Positions 50,406 through 58,588 of a DNA stretch of 64,000 nucleotides are shown here, one piece after another (position 1 is the stretch's first letter; each line of letters starts with the position of its first letter). The stretch is taken from contig NZ_VTOK01000005.1 in assembly GCF_009765375.1 (NCBI RefSeq), forward strand, positions 158,937 to 222,936. The letters run 5' to 3'. Origin of the DNA: Alteribacillus sp. YIM 98480. Lineage in GTDB: Bacteria; Bacillota; Bacilli; Bacillales; Marinococcaceae. The translations under genes were made by a program, and so were the position numbers. The notes under the pieces are model-generated. The model did not search any database. It was not told where the DNA came from and worked only from the letters and a program-made list of their open reading frames with translations.

Positions 50406-51308
50406 TTATGGGACATCATGTCCCATCGAGGCATGAAGTATTTCAAACCATTGATCCCGCGTAAGAGTATACTTGCTTCCTTTTAAAGCTGCTTGAATAC
50501 GATGTTTCTGGTGCGAGCCGGTGATAGGCATAACTTGGCAAGGATGCTGATAAATCCAGGCGTAAAGAGCTTCATCGATAGAAGAGGCATCTATTTCTGA
50601 TGCAATTTTTTTCGTTGCTTCTCGAATCCGAACTGCTTTAGCATCTGAACTAGTAAAAATCTTACCACCGGCAAGCGGCGACCAGACCATGATCGGCATC
50701 TTTTTTTCTAAAGCATAATCAAGTGTGCCGTCCCAAATATTTTCAAGCTGATAAGCAGAAACTTCAACTTGATTTGTGACAAGCTCCACATTCATATGAG
50801 ATGACAACATTCGCAAGTGGCGGGGTTTAAAGTTAGAAACACCAAACGTACGGACTTTTCCTTGTTTATGTAATGTGTTAAAGGCGTCTGCCATTTCAGC
50901 GGGATCCATCAGCGGATCAGGTCGATGAATGAGCAGCGTATCAATATAGTCTGTATGAAGGTTTAGAAGTGAACGTTCAACCGACGCTATAATATGAGTT
51001 TTACTAGTATTGTAATGATGGGTTTTATGCGCTGGACGGTTTTCAGATGGGAGAACAATGCCGCACTTCGTTACGATCTCCATTTTCTTACGCAGTGAAG
51101 GAACTTCTTTTAACACCTTGCCAAAAAGCTCCTCACAAGTATAGCTGCCATAAATATCGGCATGATCAAAGGTAGTAATCCCCTGTTCGATGTTCCACTC
51201 CATCAATTCCTGCAGCTCTTTTGTCGAAAGCCCCCACTCATTTAACCGCCATAAGCCGTGAATAACAGAAGAAAATGATAAATCATCCGTGATCTGAATA
51301 CGTTTCAT
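50406..51308 (-). CDS. Aldo/keto reductase (YcsN/YdhF type)
   Basis: A 300-aa (alpha/beta)8-barrel oxidoreductase. Catalytic residues: Asp and Tyr in FDHADIYGSYTCEELFG, Lys in IVTKCGI, His in TLLIHRPDPLMDP; VMPITGSHQKHRI binds NADPH phosphate. The physiological substrate is unknown. AGGAGAGAG precedes the ATG. Single gene, ending at the shared terminator. Confidence 0.93.
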   Translation of the reverse strand: MKRIQITDDLSFSSVIHGLWRLNEWGLSTKELQELMEWNIEQGITTFDHADIYGSYTCEELFGKVLKEVPSLRKKMEIVTKCGIVLPSENRPAHKTHHYNTSKTHIIASVERSLLNLHTDYIDTLLIHRPDPLMDPAEMADAFNTLHKQGKVRTFGVSNFKPRHLRMLSSHMNVELVTNQVEVSAYQLENIWDGTLDYALEKKMPIMVWSPLAGGKIFTSSDAKAVRIREATKKIASEIDASSIDEALYAWIYQHPCQVMPITGSHQKHRIQAALKGSKYTLTRDQWFEILHASMGHDVP

Positions 51309-51433
51309 GTTCTCTCTCCTTTCTTTGTCTTACATATTCTACAGAAATCAGCATGTATGGAGAAGCAGATCTGTTACGTTTAAAGTAAGAAAAAATCAGG
51401 AATAGTAATAAACAAAGAAGGAGGCTTCACATC

Positions 51434-51634
51434 ATGACAGACGAAACTAAATCAAACAAGGAACAGGAAACAACAGAAAATCTAGAAAAAAGTATGCATA
51501 AAGCTCATGGAGTGACGCAAGAAGAATATAAACGAAGTCTTGATAAAAAGATTGAAGTGGAAAAAGAAAGAGAAAAAGATTATAAGAAAAACAAAGAAAT
51601 CCAAACTGAAGTCGACAATCATATGAAAAAATAG
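51434..51634 (+). CDS. Small charged hypothetical protein, 66 aa
   Basis: AGAAGGAGGC precedes the ATG. Almost entirely Lys, Glu, Gln and Asn (ENLEKSMHKAHGVTQEEYKR; EKEREKDYKKNKEIQTEVDN), so helical and very hydrophilic. The motif MHKAHGVTQEEYK is reminiscent of small stress-related proteins, but I do not recognise the family. A 29-aa basic peptide gene follows by 30 bases. Confidence 0.6.
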   Translation: MTDETKSNKEQETTENLEKSMHKAHGVTQEEYKRSLDKKIEVEKEREKDYKKNKEIQTEVDNHMKK

Positions 51635-51664
51635 GACAAACCGATGAGGGAGAGGAACAATAAG

Positions 51665-51754
51665 ATGATTAAAAAATTTATTAAAACAGCCGTGATTGGA
51701 TACTTGTTTCGTTATGGCAAACGGTTGTTAACACGAAGAAAAAGGGGATATTAA
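51665..51754 (+). CDS. Very small basic peptide, 29 aa
   Basis: ATG at 51665, TAA at 51752; GAGGGAGAGGAAC lies 9-20 bases before. The product MIKKFIKTAVIGYLFRYGKR plus LLTRRKRGY is strongly basic and amphipathic. It is followed at once by a terminator and lies after the 66-aa gene on the same strand, so it looks like the last gene of a two-gene unit. The function is unknown; a membrane-binding peptide is possible. Confidence 0.55.
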   Translation: MIKKFIKTAVIGYLFRYGKRLLTRRKRGY

Positions 51755-51797
51755 AAAAAGATCGTACCCACAATTACGGCTGGGTGCGATTTTTTTG
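51754..51797 (+). terminator. Terminator of the small-protein pair
   Basis: AAAAAAGATCGTACCCA / TGGGTGCGATTTTTTT with a ten-base loop. Confidence 0.9.
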
Positions 51798-51802
51798 AAA
51801 GG

Positions 51803-52261
51803 TAAGAAATTATAAATAGTTGGCGTTTTTGATGTCTAGCTTCAGCGCCCAGCCGCTCAGGCGCACACGATAAAGAGGAACTTTTGCTAAAACCGCGAAC
51901 GTCCTGTCGCAACGCAAAAGTCAACACCTCCTGTGCAAGCCCGTTCAGCGTTGTCACAGGACGTCCTTCCACACGAATGTGGTGACTTCTACGTTGCACA
52001 CTCGTCGCCAAAAACGCCACGTCCTGTGGCATTGGCGACATTAGCACATCCTATGCGTCGACGTGTGCGATCTTAGTAGAAGTTCATTAAAATGAGCTGA
52101 ACGTCTTATGTCTTCCCTTTCGACTCCGGGCCGCAGGCGACCTTGCGCGAAAGCTCCAAAACCTGTCGCGGGCTCCCAGGATGGGAGTCAGTTCGGCGTT
52201 GTCACAGGACGTGACGCTCGTAGCCGAACTTCCTTCTTTTAAGGCGCTTACGCTTTTCTTA
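51803..52261 (+). repeat. Family A repeat, copy A3, the longest
   Basis: About 460 bp containing all modules: head TAAGAAATTATAAATAGTTG, the GCTAAAACCGCGAACGTCCT module, the CGTCGCCAAAAACGCCACGT module (shared with the composite at 29 kb), the CTCCGGGCCGCAGGCGACC module (shared with A1 and A2), and the tail GGCGCTTACGCTTTTCTTA. It shows that shorter copies arise by module loss. Its end lies about 100 bases before the next gene. Confidence 0.88.
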
Positions 52262-52366
52262 GCTCTATTATATAATTTGGGCTATTTTCTAAAATAGAGT
52301 GTAAAAACGAAATTTATACAGAAAATACATAGTAAACAGGACCTTAAACGGAAAAGGGTGTTTACA

Positions 52367-53998
52367 TTGAAAGTTGCAGAATTGCTCATTAAATGTTTAG
52401 AAAATGAAGGCGTAGAATACATGTTTGGAGTGCCGGGAGAAGAAAACATCGATATTATGGATGCACTTCTCGATTCAAACATTGAATTTATCGTAACAAG
52501 ACACGAAACCGGTGCAGCTTTTATGGCTGGAACGTATGGCAGATTAACGGGGAAGCCCGGTGTTTGTTTAGCAACGTTAGGGCCAGGCGCTACCAATCTT
52601 TTAACCGGTGTGGCAAACAGCAATATGGACTTAAATCCGATTATTGCTATAACCGGGCAAGCAGGTCTTTACCGGCAGCATAAAATTTCCCATCAGTACT
52701 ATGATTTAGTATCGATTTATGATCCTGTAACAAAATGGAGCGCTCAAATAAAAAAAGCAGACATTGTACCTGAAGTCGTGCGTAAAGCATTTCAAGTAGC
52801 CACTCAGGAAAAAACGGGTGCGGCCCATATTGATGTTCCAGAAGATATTGCAGGGATGAAATTTGACGCAGCTCCGCTGGAAATTACTGCTCATTCTATC
52901 TCCACAGCTGGAGAGCAAGTGATTGAAAAAGCTGCTTCTATTATAAACAAATCGCAGCACCCTCTTATTTTGGCGGGAAATGGAATAACACGGGGCGATG
53001 CAGTGGAGAGCTTACGGACACTCGTGAAAAAAACGAACATACCTGTGGTTCACTCTTTTATGGGAAAAGGCGCACTGTCATTTGAAGATGAGTTAAGTTT
53101 ATTAACCGCAGGTATAGGCGGTAAAGATTACATTACCTGCGGCTTTAGTGAATCAGATTTGATTGTGGCGATTGGGTTTGACATGGCTGAATATCCGCCA
53201 AGAAATTGGAACCCCGAAGGAGCCGTTTCTATTTTACACATTGACGCAGAAGAAGCAGAAACGGATGCACATTATCCTGTTACATTAAACGTAATAGGTG
53301 ATATCAATGAAAATTTAAAAAAGCTGAATCAATTTTTGTCACCTACAGAAAGAGATAACAGCTGGGTGAGTGAAGTTCGTAAAGAAGCACTGAATGAATT
53401 AGAAGAATTCAAAGAAGACAATCATTTTCCAGTAAAACCGCAAAAAATTATTTCAGACTTACGTTCCGTATTAAAAGAAGACGACATCGTGATTTCGGAT
53501 GTGGGTGCTCACAAAATGTGGATGGCAAGGATGTACCATACGTATCAGCCCAATACATGTTTGATTTCAAATGGCCTGGCATCAATGGGAATAGCTGTTC
53601 CTGGGGCGATTGCAGCGAAAATGGTTCACCCCAATCGCACAGTTGTAGCCGTTTGCGGAGACGGTGCTTTTCAAATGACAAGTGCCGAATTAGAAACCGC
53701 AAAACGATTAAACCTTCCTATTATCGTTTTATTATGGAGAGACGAAGGATACGGATTAATTGAATGGCATCAAATGAGAAATTTTAATCGGTCTGCCTAT
53801 ATTAAATTCGGAAATCCAGATTTTATCCAGCTCGCTTCTTCTTATGGTTTTGAAGCCCTGCAAGTGAATAAAGCAGAAGATGTCAAGCAAACCTTAGAAA
53901 AAGCCATAGCAATGAAGAAACCTGTGTTGATTGACTGTCCAGTCGATTATAGTGAAAACATGAAATTAACGAAAAAATTAGGAGATATTATTTGTTAA
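52367..53998 (+). CDS. Acetolactate-synthase-like ThDP enzyme
   Basis: A 543-aa thiamine-diphosphate enzyme of the AHAS family. The N-terminal half has EYMFGVPGEENIDIMDALL and TRHETGAAFMAGTYGRLTGK with the catalytic Glu; the C-terminal half has the ThDP motif GDGAFQMTSAELETAKR ending at LPIIVLLWRDEGYG. It is annotated as acetolactate synthase in most genomes, but the pairing with an aldehyde dehydrogenase 16 bases downstream and not with alsD or ilvN argues for another 2-oxoacid decarboxylation or carboligation. TTG at 52367 is best spaced from AAAAGGG. Confidence 0.8.
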   Translation: MKVAELLIKCLENEGVEYMFGVPGEENIDIMDALLDSNIEFIVTRHETGAAFMAGTYGRLTGKPGVCLATLGPGATNLLTGVANSNMDLNPIIAITGQAGLYRQHKISHQYYDLVSIYDPVTKWSAQIKKADIVPEVVRKAFQVATQEKTGAAHIDVPEDIAGMKFDAAPLEITAHSISTAGEQVIEKAASIINKSQHPLILAGNGITRGDAVESLRTLVKKTNIPVVHSFMGKGALSFEDELSLLTAGIGGKDYITCGFSESDLIVAIGFDMAEYPPRNWNPEGAVSILHIDAEEAETDAHYPVTLNVIGDINENLKKLNQFLSPTERDNSWVSEVRKEALNELEEFKEDNHFPVKPQKIISDLRSVLKEDDIVISDVGAHKMWMARMYHTYQPNTCLISNGLASMGIAVPGAIAAKMVHPNRTVVAVCGDGAFQMTSAELETAKRLNLPIIVLLWRDEGYGLIEWHQMRNFNRSAYIKFGNPDFIQLASSYGFEALQVNKAEDVKQTLEKAIAMKKPVLIDCPVDYSENMKLTKKLGDIIC

Positions 53999-54014
53999 TT
54001 ATAGGAGGGAAAGC

Positions 54015-55448
54015 ATGCGGATTGGTTCTATTATAGATGGGATCGAACGAAAAGAAGAAAACCGGGAGACGCTTCCAGTACGGAACCCGTACAATCAAGA
54101 AAAAGTAGCGGATTTGGCTTTAGCGGACGAATCGGATTTAGAAGAAGCCGTAAATAATAGCTTTGAAACGTTCCACTCTATCATGAAAACGATGCCGGCA
54201 CATGAACGTTCAGATATTTTAAGAAGAGCAGCTGACCTGCTTGAAGAACAAGCGGAAGATTTTGCTGAAACCATCGTGCAAGAAGCAGGTAAACCTATTA
54301 CGTTCAGCCGTGCAGAAATTAAACGATCCGTTCAAGTTTTGCGTTTTTCCTCTGAACTAGCCAAGCATATAATGGGCGAAGTTATTCCCATGGATGCCGC
54401 TGTAGGCGGGGAGAATAGAATAGGTATAGTAAAACGGGAGCCTTTAGGTGTAGTCGGAGCGATCACGCCTTTTAATTTCCCATTAAACTTGTCTCTGCAT
54501 AAAATCGCTCCGGCTATAGCAGCAGGAAACACGATCGTGTTTAAACCTGCTGAAAAAACACCAATTACAGCGTATAAGCTGGTTCATTTATTTCAAGAAG
54601 CGGGTCTGCCAAAGGGGATTTTAAACTTACTTATAGGAACAGGCGAAGAAGTTGGAAGTCCGCTTGTGGCACACGATAAAGTGCATAAAATTTCATTTAC
54701 TGGGAGCTTGCCAGTAGGAAAAAATATCCGTGAAAATGCTGGGTTTAAAAAAGTGACGTTAGAATTGGGGTCCAATTCACCCAATATAATATTTGATGAT
54801 GCTGATATTCATCAAACGGTAACGGCTCTCGTAAAAGGGGCTTTTGCTTTTTCTGGCCAGGTCTGTATATCAGCCCAAAGAGTGTATGTACAAAAAAATG
54901 TCTATGACACATTTCTTAAAGAGTATGTCAAACAAACAAACGCATTAAAAATTGGAGATCCAAAGAGGGAAGAAACAGATATTGGCCCGATGATTAATGA
55001 AGAAGAGTCCAAACGTGCAAAACGCTGGATTGATGACGCGGCAGAAAAAGGAGCGAACATTGAAACCGGCGGGACACGAGATGGGACCATCCTGACCCCG
55101 ACCATTATGACGAATGTGGATAAAAATATGAAAATTATCGGTGAGGAAGTGTTCGCACCGATAGTATCCGTCATTCCTTTTGATAATGAAGAAGAAGTGA
55201 TTGCATTTGCCAATGATTCCATTTACGGACTACAAGCTGGTGTTTTTACAAAAGATATCGACCGAGCGCTGCGTTTAGCTGATCAATTAGAAACGGGCGG
55301 AGTATGGATTAATGAAATTTCTACGTACCGTCAAGACAATCATCCCTACGGCGGTGTGAAACAAAGCGGAATAGGAAAAGAAGGCGTTAAATATGCGATA
55401 GAAGATATGACTGAAATAAAATTTATCGGGATAAAACGAAATGGATGA
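54015..55448 (+). CDS. NAD(P)-dependent aldehyde dehydrogenase
   Basis: A 477-aa protein. GVVGAITPFNFPLNLSLHKI, LELGSNSPNI with the general-base Glu, and FAFSGQVCISAQRVYV with the nucleophile Cys are visible. It oxidises an aldehyde to the acid; the family is close to lactaldehyde and glyceraldehyde-3-phosphate (GapN-like) dehydrogenases. TAGGAGGG precedes the ATG. It starts 16 bases after the ThDP enzyme, so the two are an operon; the first enzyme may produce the aldehyde it consumes. Confidence 0.88.
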   Translation: MRIGSIIDGIERKEENRETLPVRNPYNQEKVADLALADESDLEEAVNNSFETFHSIMKTMPAHERSDILRRAADLLEEQAEDFAETIVQEAGKPITFSRAEIKRSVQVLRFSSELAKHIMGEVIPMDAAVGGENRIGIVKREPLGVVGAITPFNFPLNLSLHKIAPAIAAGNTIVFKPAEKTPITAYKLVHLFQEAGLPKGILNLLIGTGEEVGSPLVAHDKVHKISFTGSLPVGKNIRENAGFKKVTLELGSNSPNIIFDDADIHQTVTALVKGAFAFSGQVCISAQRVYVQKNVYDTFLKEYVKQTNALKIGDPKREETDIGPMINEEESKRAKRWIDDAAEKGANIETGGTRDGTILTPTIMTNVDKNMKIIGEEVFAPIVSVIPFDNEEEVIAFANDSIYGLQAGVFTKDIDRALRLADQLETGGVWINEISTYRQDNHPYGGVKQSGIGKEGVKYAIEDMTEIKFIGIKRNG

Positions 55449-55496
55449 GCTGTCCGCGGTAATACTGAGCTTCGTGCAGAGACGGCGGTGCTCTCG

Positions 55497-55568
55497 ACAA
55501 CTGGAAATATTTACAAATACTCACCATCCAAAAATTTAGATTATCAGCAGCAAAACAGCTGGCAAAGT
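55497..55568 (+). repeat. Family D-associated repeat, copy 1
   Basis: AACTGGAAATATTTACAAATACTCACC, then ATCCAAAAATTTAGATTATC, AGCAGCAAAACAGCTGGCAAAG. It matches copy 2 at 55797-55858 nearly base for base over the second half. Confidence 0.65.
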
Positions 55569-55595
55569 TTTACCAATCTTCTTCAAGCGGCTGTG

Positions 55596-55632
55596 AAAAA
55601 AGACATCCAGATAAAAAATGGATGTCTTTTTC
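55596..55632 (+). terminator. Terminator of the ThDP/aldehyde dehydrogenase operon
   Basis: AAAAAGACATCC / GGATGTCTTTTT stem with a loop of A-rich bases, 150 bases after the stop. Confidence 0.88.
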
Positions 55633-55740
55633 TATGATTCCCTCGAAAAAGTAGAACTAAAGGAGAGCGGCGAATGGTATTACTGGTTGAAGAAGCTTCG
55701 TTACAGAGATGGCGCGCTCGGTTTATTTCTGGAAAAAATT

Positions 55741-55858
55741 TCAAATACTCGCCGATTTCGATGATTTACTCGCCGTTTGCGACGGAATACTATCCAAAAA
55801 CCAGAAAATACTCGCCAACCACAAAAATAGATTAATTAGCAGCACCACAGCTGGCTAA
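55741..55858 (-). repeat. Family D array with 21-bp period, and copy 2 of the associated repeat
   Basis: CTCGCC occurs at 55748, 55769 and 55811, with a changed CTATCC at 55790: four sites at exact 21-base steps. Best units read AATACTCGCC. The right part, AGATTAATTAGCAGCACCAC and AGCTGGCTAAG, repeats the 55.5 kb copy. The array is on the opposite strand to the one after ptsG. Confidence 0.7.
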
Positions 55859-55889
55859 GTAGATAGAAAATGGTCGATACTAGTCCCCG

Positions 55890-55973
55890 CTCCTGGGTCT
55901 ATAGAGGAAAAATGATTTAAATACAGAATTAATTAAAGAGTGAATCATTTAAATCTTACTAGACCCAAGGAGG
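55890..55973 (+). promoter_or_regulatory. Leader hairpin that can mask the comB ribosome site
   Basis: CTCCTGGGTCTA (55890-55901) pairs with TAGACCCAAGGAG (55960-55972) apart from one bulged A; inside, GATTTAAAT (55914-55922) pairs exactly with ATTTAAATC (55947-55955). The right arm contains the AAGGAG Shine-Dalgarno of comB. Folding would block translation unless opened. Confidence 0.55.
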
Positions 55974-55978
55974 CCGAT

Positions 55979-56722
55979 ATGGAAAGATGCAGTCTATGGT
56001 TGACAAAAGAAGAAATAGAGCCAGAACGATTAAAAGGAGCAACCGTCGTTGTGATCGACGTGCTGCTGGCAACAACAACGCTTGTTACGATCATGGAACG
56101 TGGAGCTCGTCGTGTACTGCCAGTAGAAAGTATGGAAGAAGCTCATCATTTGAAGTCGCAGTTGGATCCTTCCACTACTCTTACTGGGGGAGAACAAGGT
56201 GGGAAAGCTGTAGACGAATTTGACTGTTCTCATTTGTTAGATGACTACATGCCAGAACGGGTAAAGGACAAAGATATTATCTTTTTATCTACCAATGGAA
56301 CCCGTGCGATCAAGAAAGTACAAAATGCGCAAAAGATAATTCTGGCTAATTTAAGAAACGTAAATGCTGTCGCAGATTATCTTAACCGTGAGTCGACAGA
56401 AAATCTATACATTATATGCTCCGGTGCCAGCGGCCATTTTTCAATGGAGGATTACGTTTGTGCATCATTAATTTTATCCCAATTGCATTTAGAGAATGTT
56501 AAATTAAACGATGCGGCCATGTTTGCTTTGGAACAAGAGATAGATTTAAAAGAAAAATTAAGAGAACTTATAGCAAAAGGCCGTGTAGGTCATAATACTC
56601 TTAAATTAGGACTAGAAAACTTATTTGAGTTTACGGTGGATGTCGGTGCTTCTAATTCCATTATAGGCGTTAATCAGGAGGGGGAATTATATTTTCTTTC
56701 TGTCGGCAGTGAAGTGAGATAA
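55979..56722 (+). CDS. comB: 2-phosphosulfolactate phosphatase family protein (ComB)
   Basis: A protein of 247 aa. ATVVVIDVLLATTTLVTIME, LTGGEQGGKAVDEFDCSH, IIFLSTNGTRAIKK and YIICSGASGHFSMEDYVCA are the ComB motifs. The enzyme removes phosphate from 2-phosphosulfolactate; in Bacillus the product sulfolactate accumulates in spores. The phosphosulfolactate synthase gene (comA/yitD) is not in the window. ATG at 55979 follows AAGGAGG; the open frame upstream includes the hairpin and is not coding. Transcribed alone. Confidence 0.88.
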   Translation: MERCSLWLTKEEIEPERLKGATVVVIDVLLATTTLVTIMERGARRVLPVESMEEAHHLKSQLDPSTTLTGGEQGGKAVDEFDCSHLLDDYMPERVKDKDIIFLSTNGTRAIKKVQNAQKIILANLRNVNAVADYLNRESTENLYIICSGASGHFSMEDYVCASLILSQLHLENVKLNDAAMFALEQEIDLKEKLRELIAKGRVGHNTLKLGLENLFEFTVDVGASNSIIGVNQEGELYFLSVGSEVR

Positions 56723-56764
56723 TCTTTTAGATAGGTGAATGCATTCCATCATTCATTTCTATAT

Positions 56765-57011
56765 CATTATAAACGAACATATTATAACATTTCCTCGTTT
56801 ATCATTCGATTTTCGCTTGAGGCGGACGCTTTCACTCTCGGGGCACAAGCGCGACATTTACTCCAATTTTCTTTGTTTGTTATCGTAGTGTCTTCTTTGC
56901 CGGGGCGTGGCTTCAGCCTCCTCGGCGCAAACTCCTGCGGGGTATTTAGCTCAAGCTTGTCCCGCATGAATCGCCGCCTTGCGCTGCAATCGATATAATG
57001 CTCATTTTTGA
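56765..57011 (-). repeat. Family B MITE-like element, copy B2
   Basis: Inverted relative to B1. Left end ATTATAAACGAACAT is intact; right end ATGCTCATTTTTGAT is degenerate. The interior GGGGCACAAGCGCGACATTT, CTTCTTTGCCGGGGCGTGGC, TTCAGCCTCCTCGG and AACTCCTGCGGGG mirror B1 in order. Open frames here are shadows. Confidence 0.78.
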
Positions 57012-57058
57012 TATTCAAAATAGCACTTATGAAATTGATTAGGTATAAATAGTACATG

Positions 57059-57094
57059 AAAACCTTTGCCTATAAATAGGGACAAAGGTTTTTT
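57059..57094. terminator. Bidirectional terminator near the glutamate dehydrogenase gene
   Basis: AAAACCTTTG / CAAAGGTTTT with a 14-base loop and T-run on the plus strand; the A-run on the left serves the minus strand. Confidence 0.8.
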
Positions 57095-57150
57095 GTACGC
57101 GGTTATCTTTGCTGCCTAAATTCATCTTTCAGGGTACATGCGTTTTTCAA

Positions 57151-58446
57151 TCATAAGTCAGATTCTTTTATCCAGCTTCTTGCTCTTAATGCTTTTACAA
57201 TATGATTAATACCAACCATATAGGCCGCATTTCTCATTCGGATGTTTTTTTCTTCTCTCATTTTTATGACATTTTCAAACCCGAAAACCATTCGTTCTTC
57301 CAGCTTTTTGTTTACTTCTTCTTCTTTCCAATAATAATTCATTTCATTTTGAACCCACTCGAAATAAGAAACCGTTACCCCGCCAGCGTTACATAAAATA
57401 TCAGGAATAACAAATATATTTTTTTCTTCAAGAATTTGATCTCCTGCCGGTGTAGTTGGTCCGTTTGCAGCTTCAGCGACAATTTTTGCTTGTATAGCGG
57501 GGGCTGTATTTTTGGTGATTTGATTTTCGATCGCTGCTGGGATGAATATATCAACCGGCAACCCAAATAAATCTTCATTAGTTAATGGATCAGCTTTTGT
57601 ATATTCACTCACACTTCTCCCATCTTTTACAAAAGATAATAATTCAGGAATGTCTAATCCATTTTTGTCATAAATGCCTCCTTTTGCATCTGTCACTGCA
57701 ACCACTTTAACTCCTAATTGATATAAATATTTTGCTGTCATGCTGCCGACATTTCCAAATCCTTGCAGGGCAGCGCTGGATGCACTTAAATCCATTCTGA
57801 GAACTTTGGCTGCTTCTCTTATCGTTAATACGACACCTCTGCCTGTAGCTGCTAGTCTTCCTTGCGACCCGCCAATAATAATCGGCTTTCCTGTTAGCAT
57901 CCCAGGGATGTTATAGCCTCTTAACTGATCATACTCATCGACCATCCAGCCCATCACGGTAGGACTTGTATTAACATCTGGCGCAGGAATGTCTTTTTGA
58001 GGACCAATAATGGGAGTTATTTTTCGAATGTACGTACGACTTAATTCCTCAAGCTCTCTTTCAGAAAGTTCAGCTGGGTCCACAATGACCCCGCCTTTCC
58101 CGCCCCCAAGCGGCAGATCCAAAATGGCTGACTTTAATGACATCCAAATAGACAAGGCTTTTACTTCATCAATATGAACGTTTGGGTGAAAACGAATGCC
58201 GCCTTTGGTAGGGCCGAGTATATCAAGGTGCTGAGAACGGTATCCCGTAAAATTTCGAATATTCCCATCATCCATACGAACAGGTAAAGAAACTTCAAGC
58301 ACTCTAATCGGTTTTTTTAATAAATGATAAATATTTTCATTAAATCCAAGTTCTTCGACTGAACTCTTTAGCAGTTCTTTCACAATCTCTAACGGGTTTT
58401 TATTATGTGTCGTAATATCTGCTTCGACTTTATCATTTTGCGTCAT
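57151..58446 (-). CDS. NAD-dependent glutamate dehydrogenase (RocG/GudB type)
   Basis: A 431-aa hexameric Glu/Leu/Phe/Val dehydrogenase. GPTKGGIRFHPNV and DLPLGGGKGGVIVDPAELS contain the substrate Lys residues; QGFGNVGSMTAKYL is the Rossmann loop; APDVNTSPTVMGWMVDEY follows the family. It deaminates glutamate to 2-oxoglutarate. TAGGAGG precedes the ATG. It is divergent from the malic enzyme gene, with about 140 bases between, an arrangement suggestive of joint control of carbon flow at the TCA cycle. Confidence 0.95.
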   Translation of the reverse strand: MTQNDKVEADITTHNKNPLEIVKELLKSSVEELGFNENIYHLLKKPIRVLEVSLPVRMDDGNIRNFTGYRSQHLDILGPTKGGIRFHPNVHIDEVKALSIWMSLKSAILDLPLGGGKGGVIVDPAELSERELEELSRTYIRKITPIIGPQKDIPAPDVNTSPTVMGWMVDEYDQLRGYNIPGMLTGKPIIIGGSQGRLAATGRGVVLTIREAAKVLRMDLSASSAALQGFGNVGSMTAKYLYQLGVKVVAVTDAKGGIYDKNGLDIPELLSFVKDGRSVSEYTKADPLTNEDLFGLPVDIFIPAAIENQITKNTAPAIQAKIVAEAANGPTTPAGDQILEEKNIFVIPDILCNAGGVTVSYFEWVQNEMNYYWKEEEVNKKLEERMVFGFENVIKMREEKNIRMRNAAYMVGINHIVKALRARSWIKESDL

Positions 58447-58588
58447 CCTATAACCTCCTATAATCAGGCTGCATATTAATAAAGTCCCGCATTTACCCTT
58501 TGGATATGTAAGTAATATACCGACAAATATTTGCCTGTAATGTAAGGAATACTATAAGGAAATCTTCGCTATAAGGGGACTGATTAGG

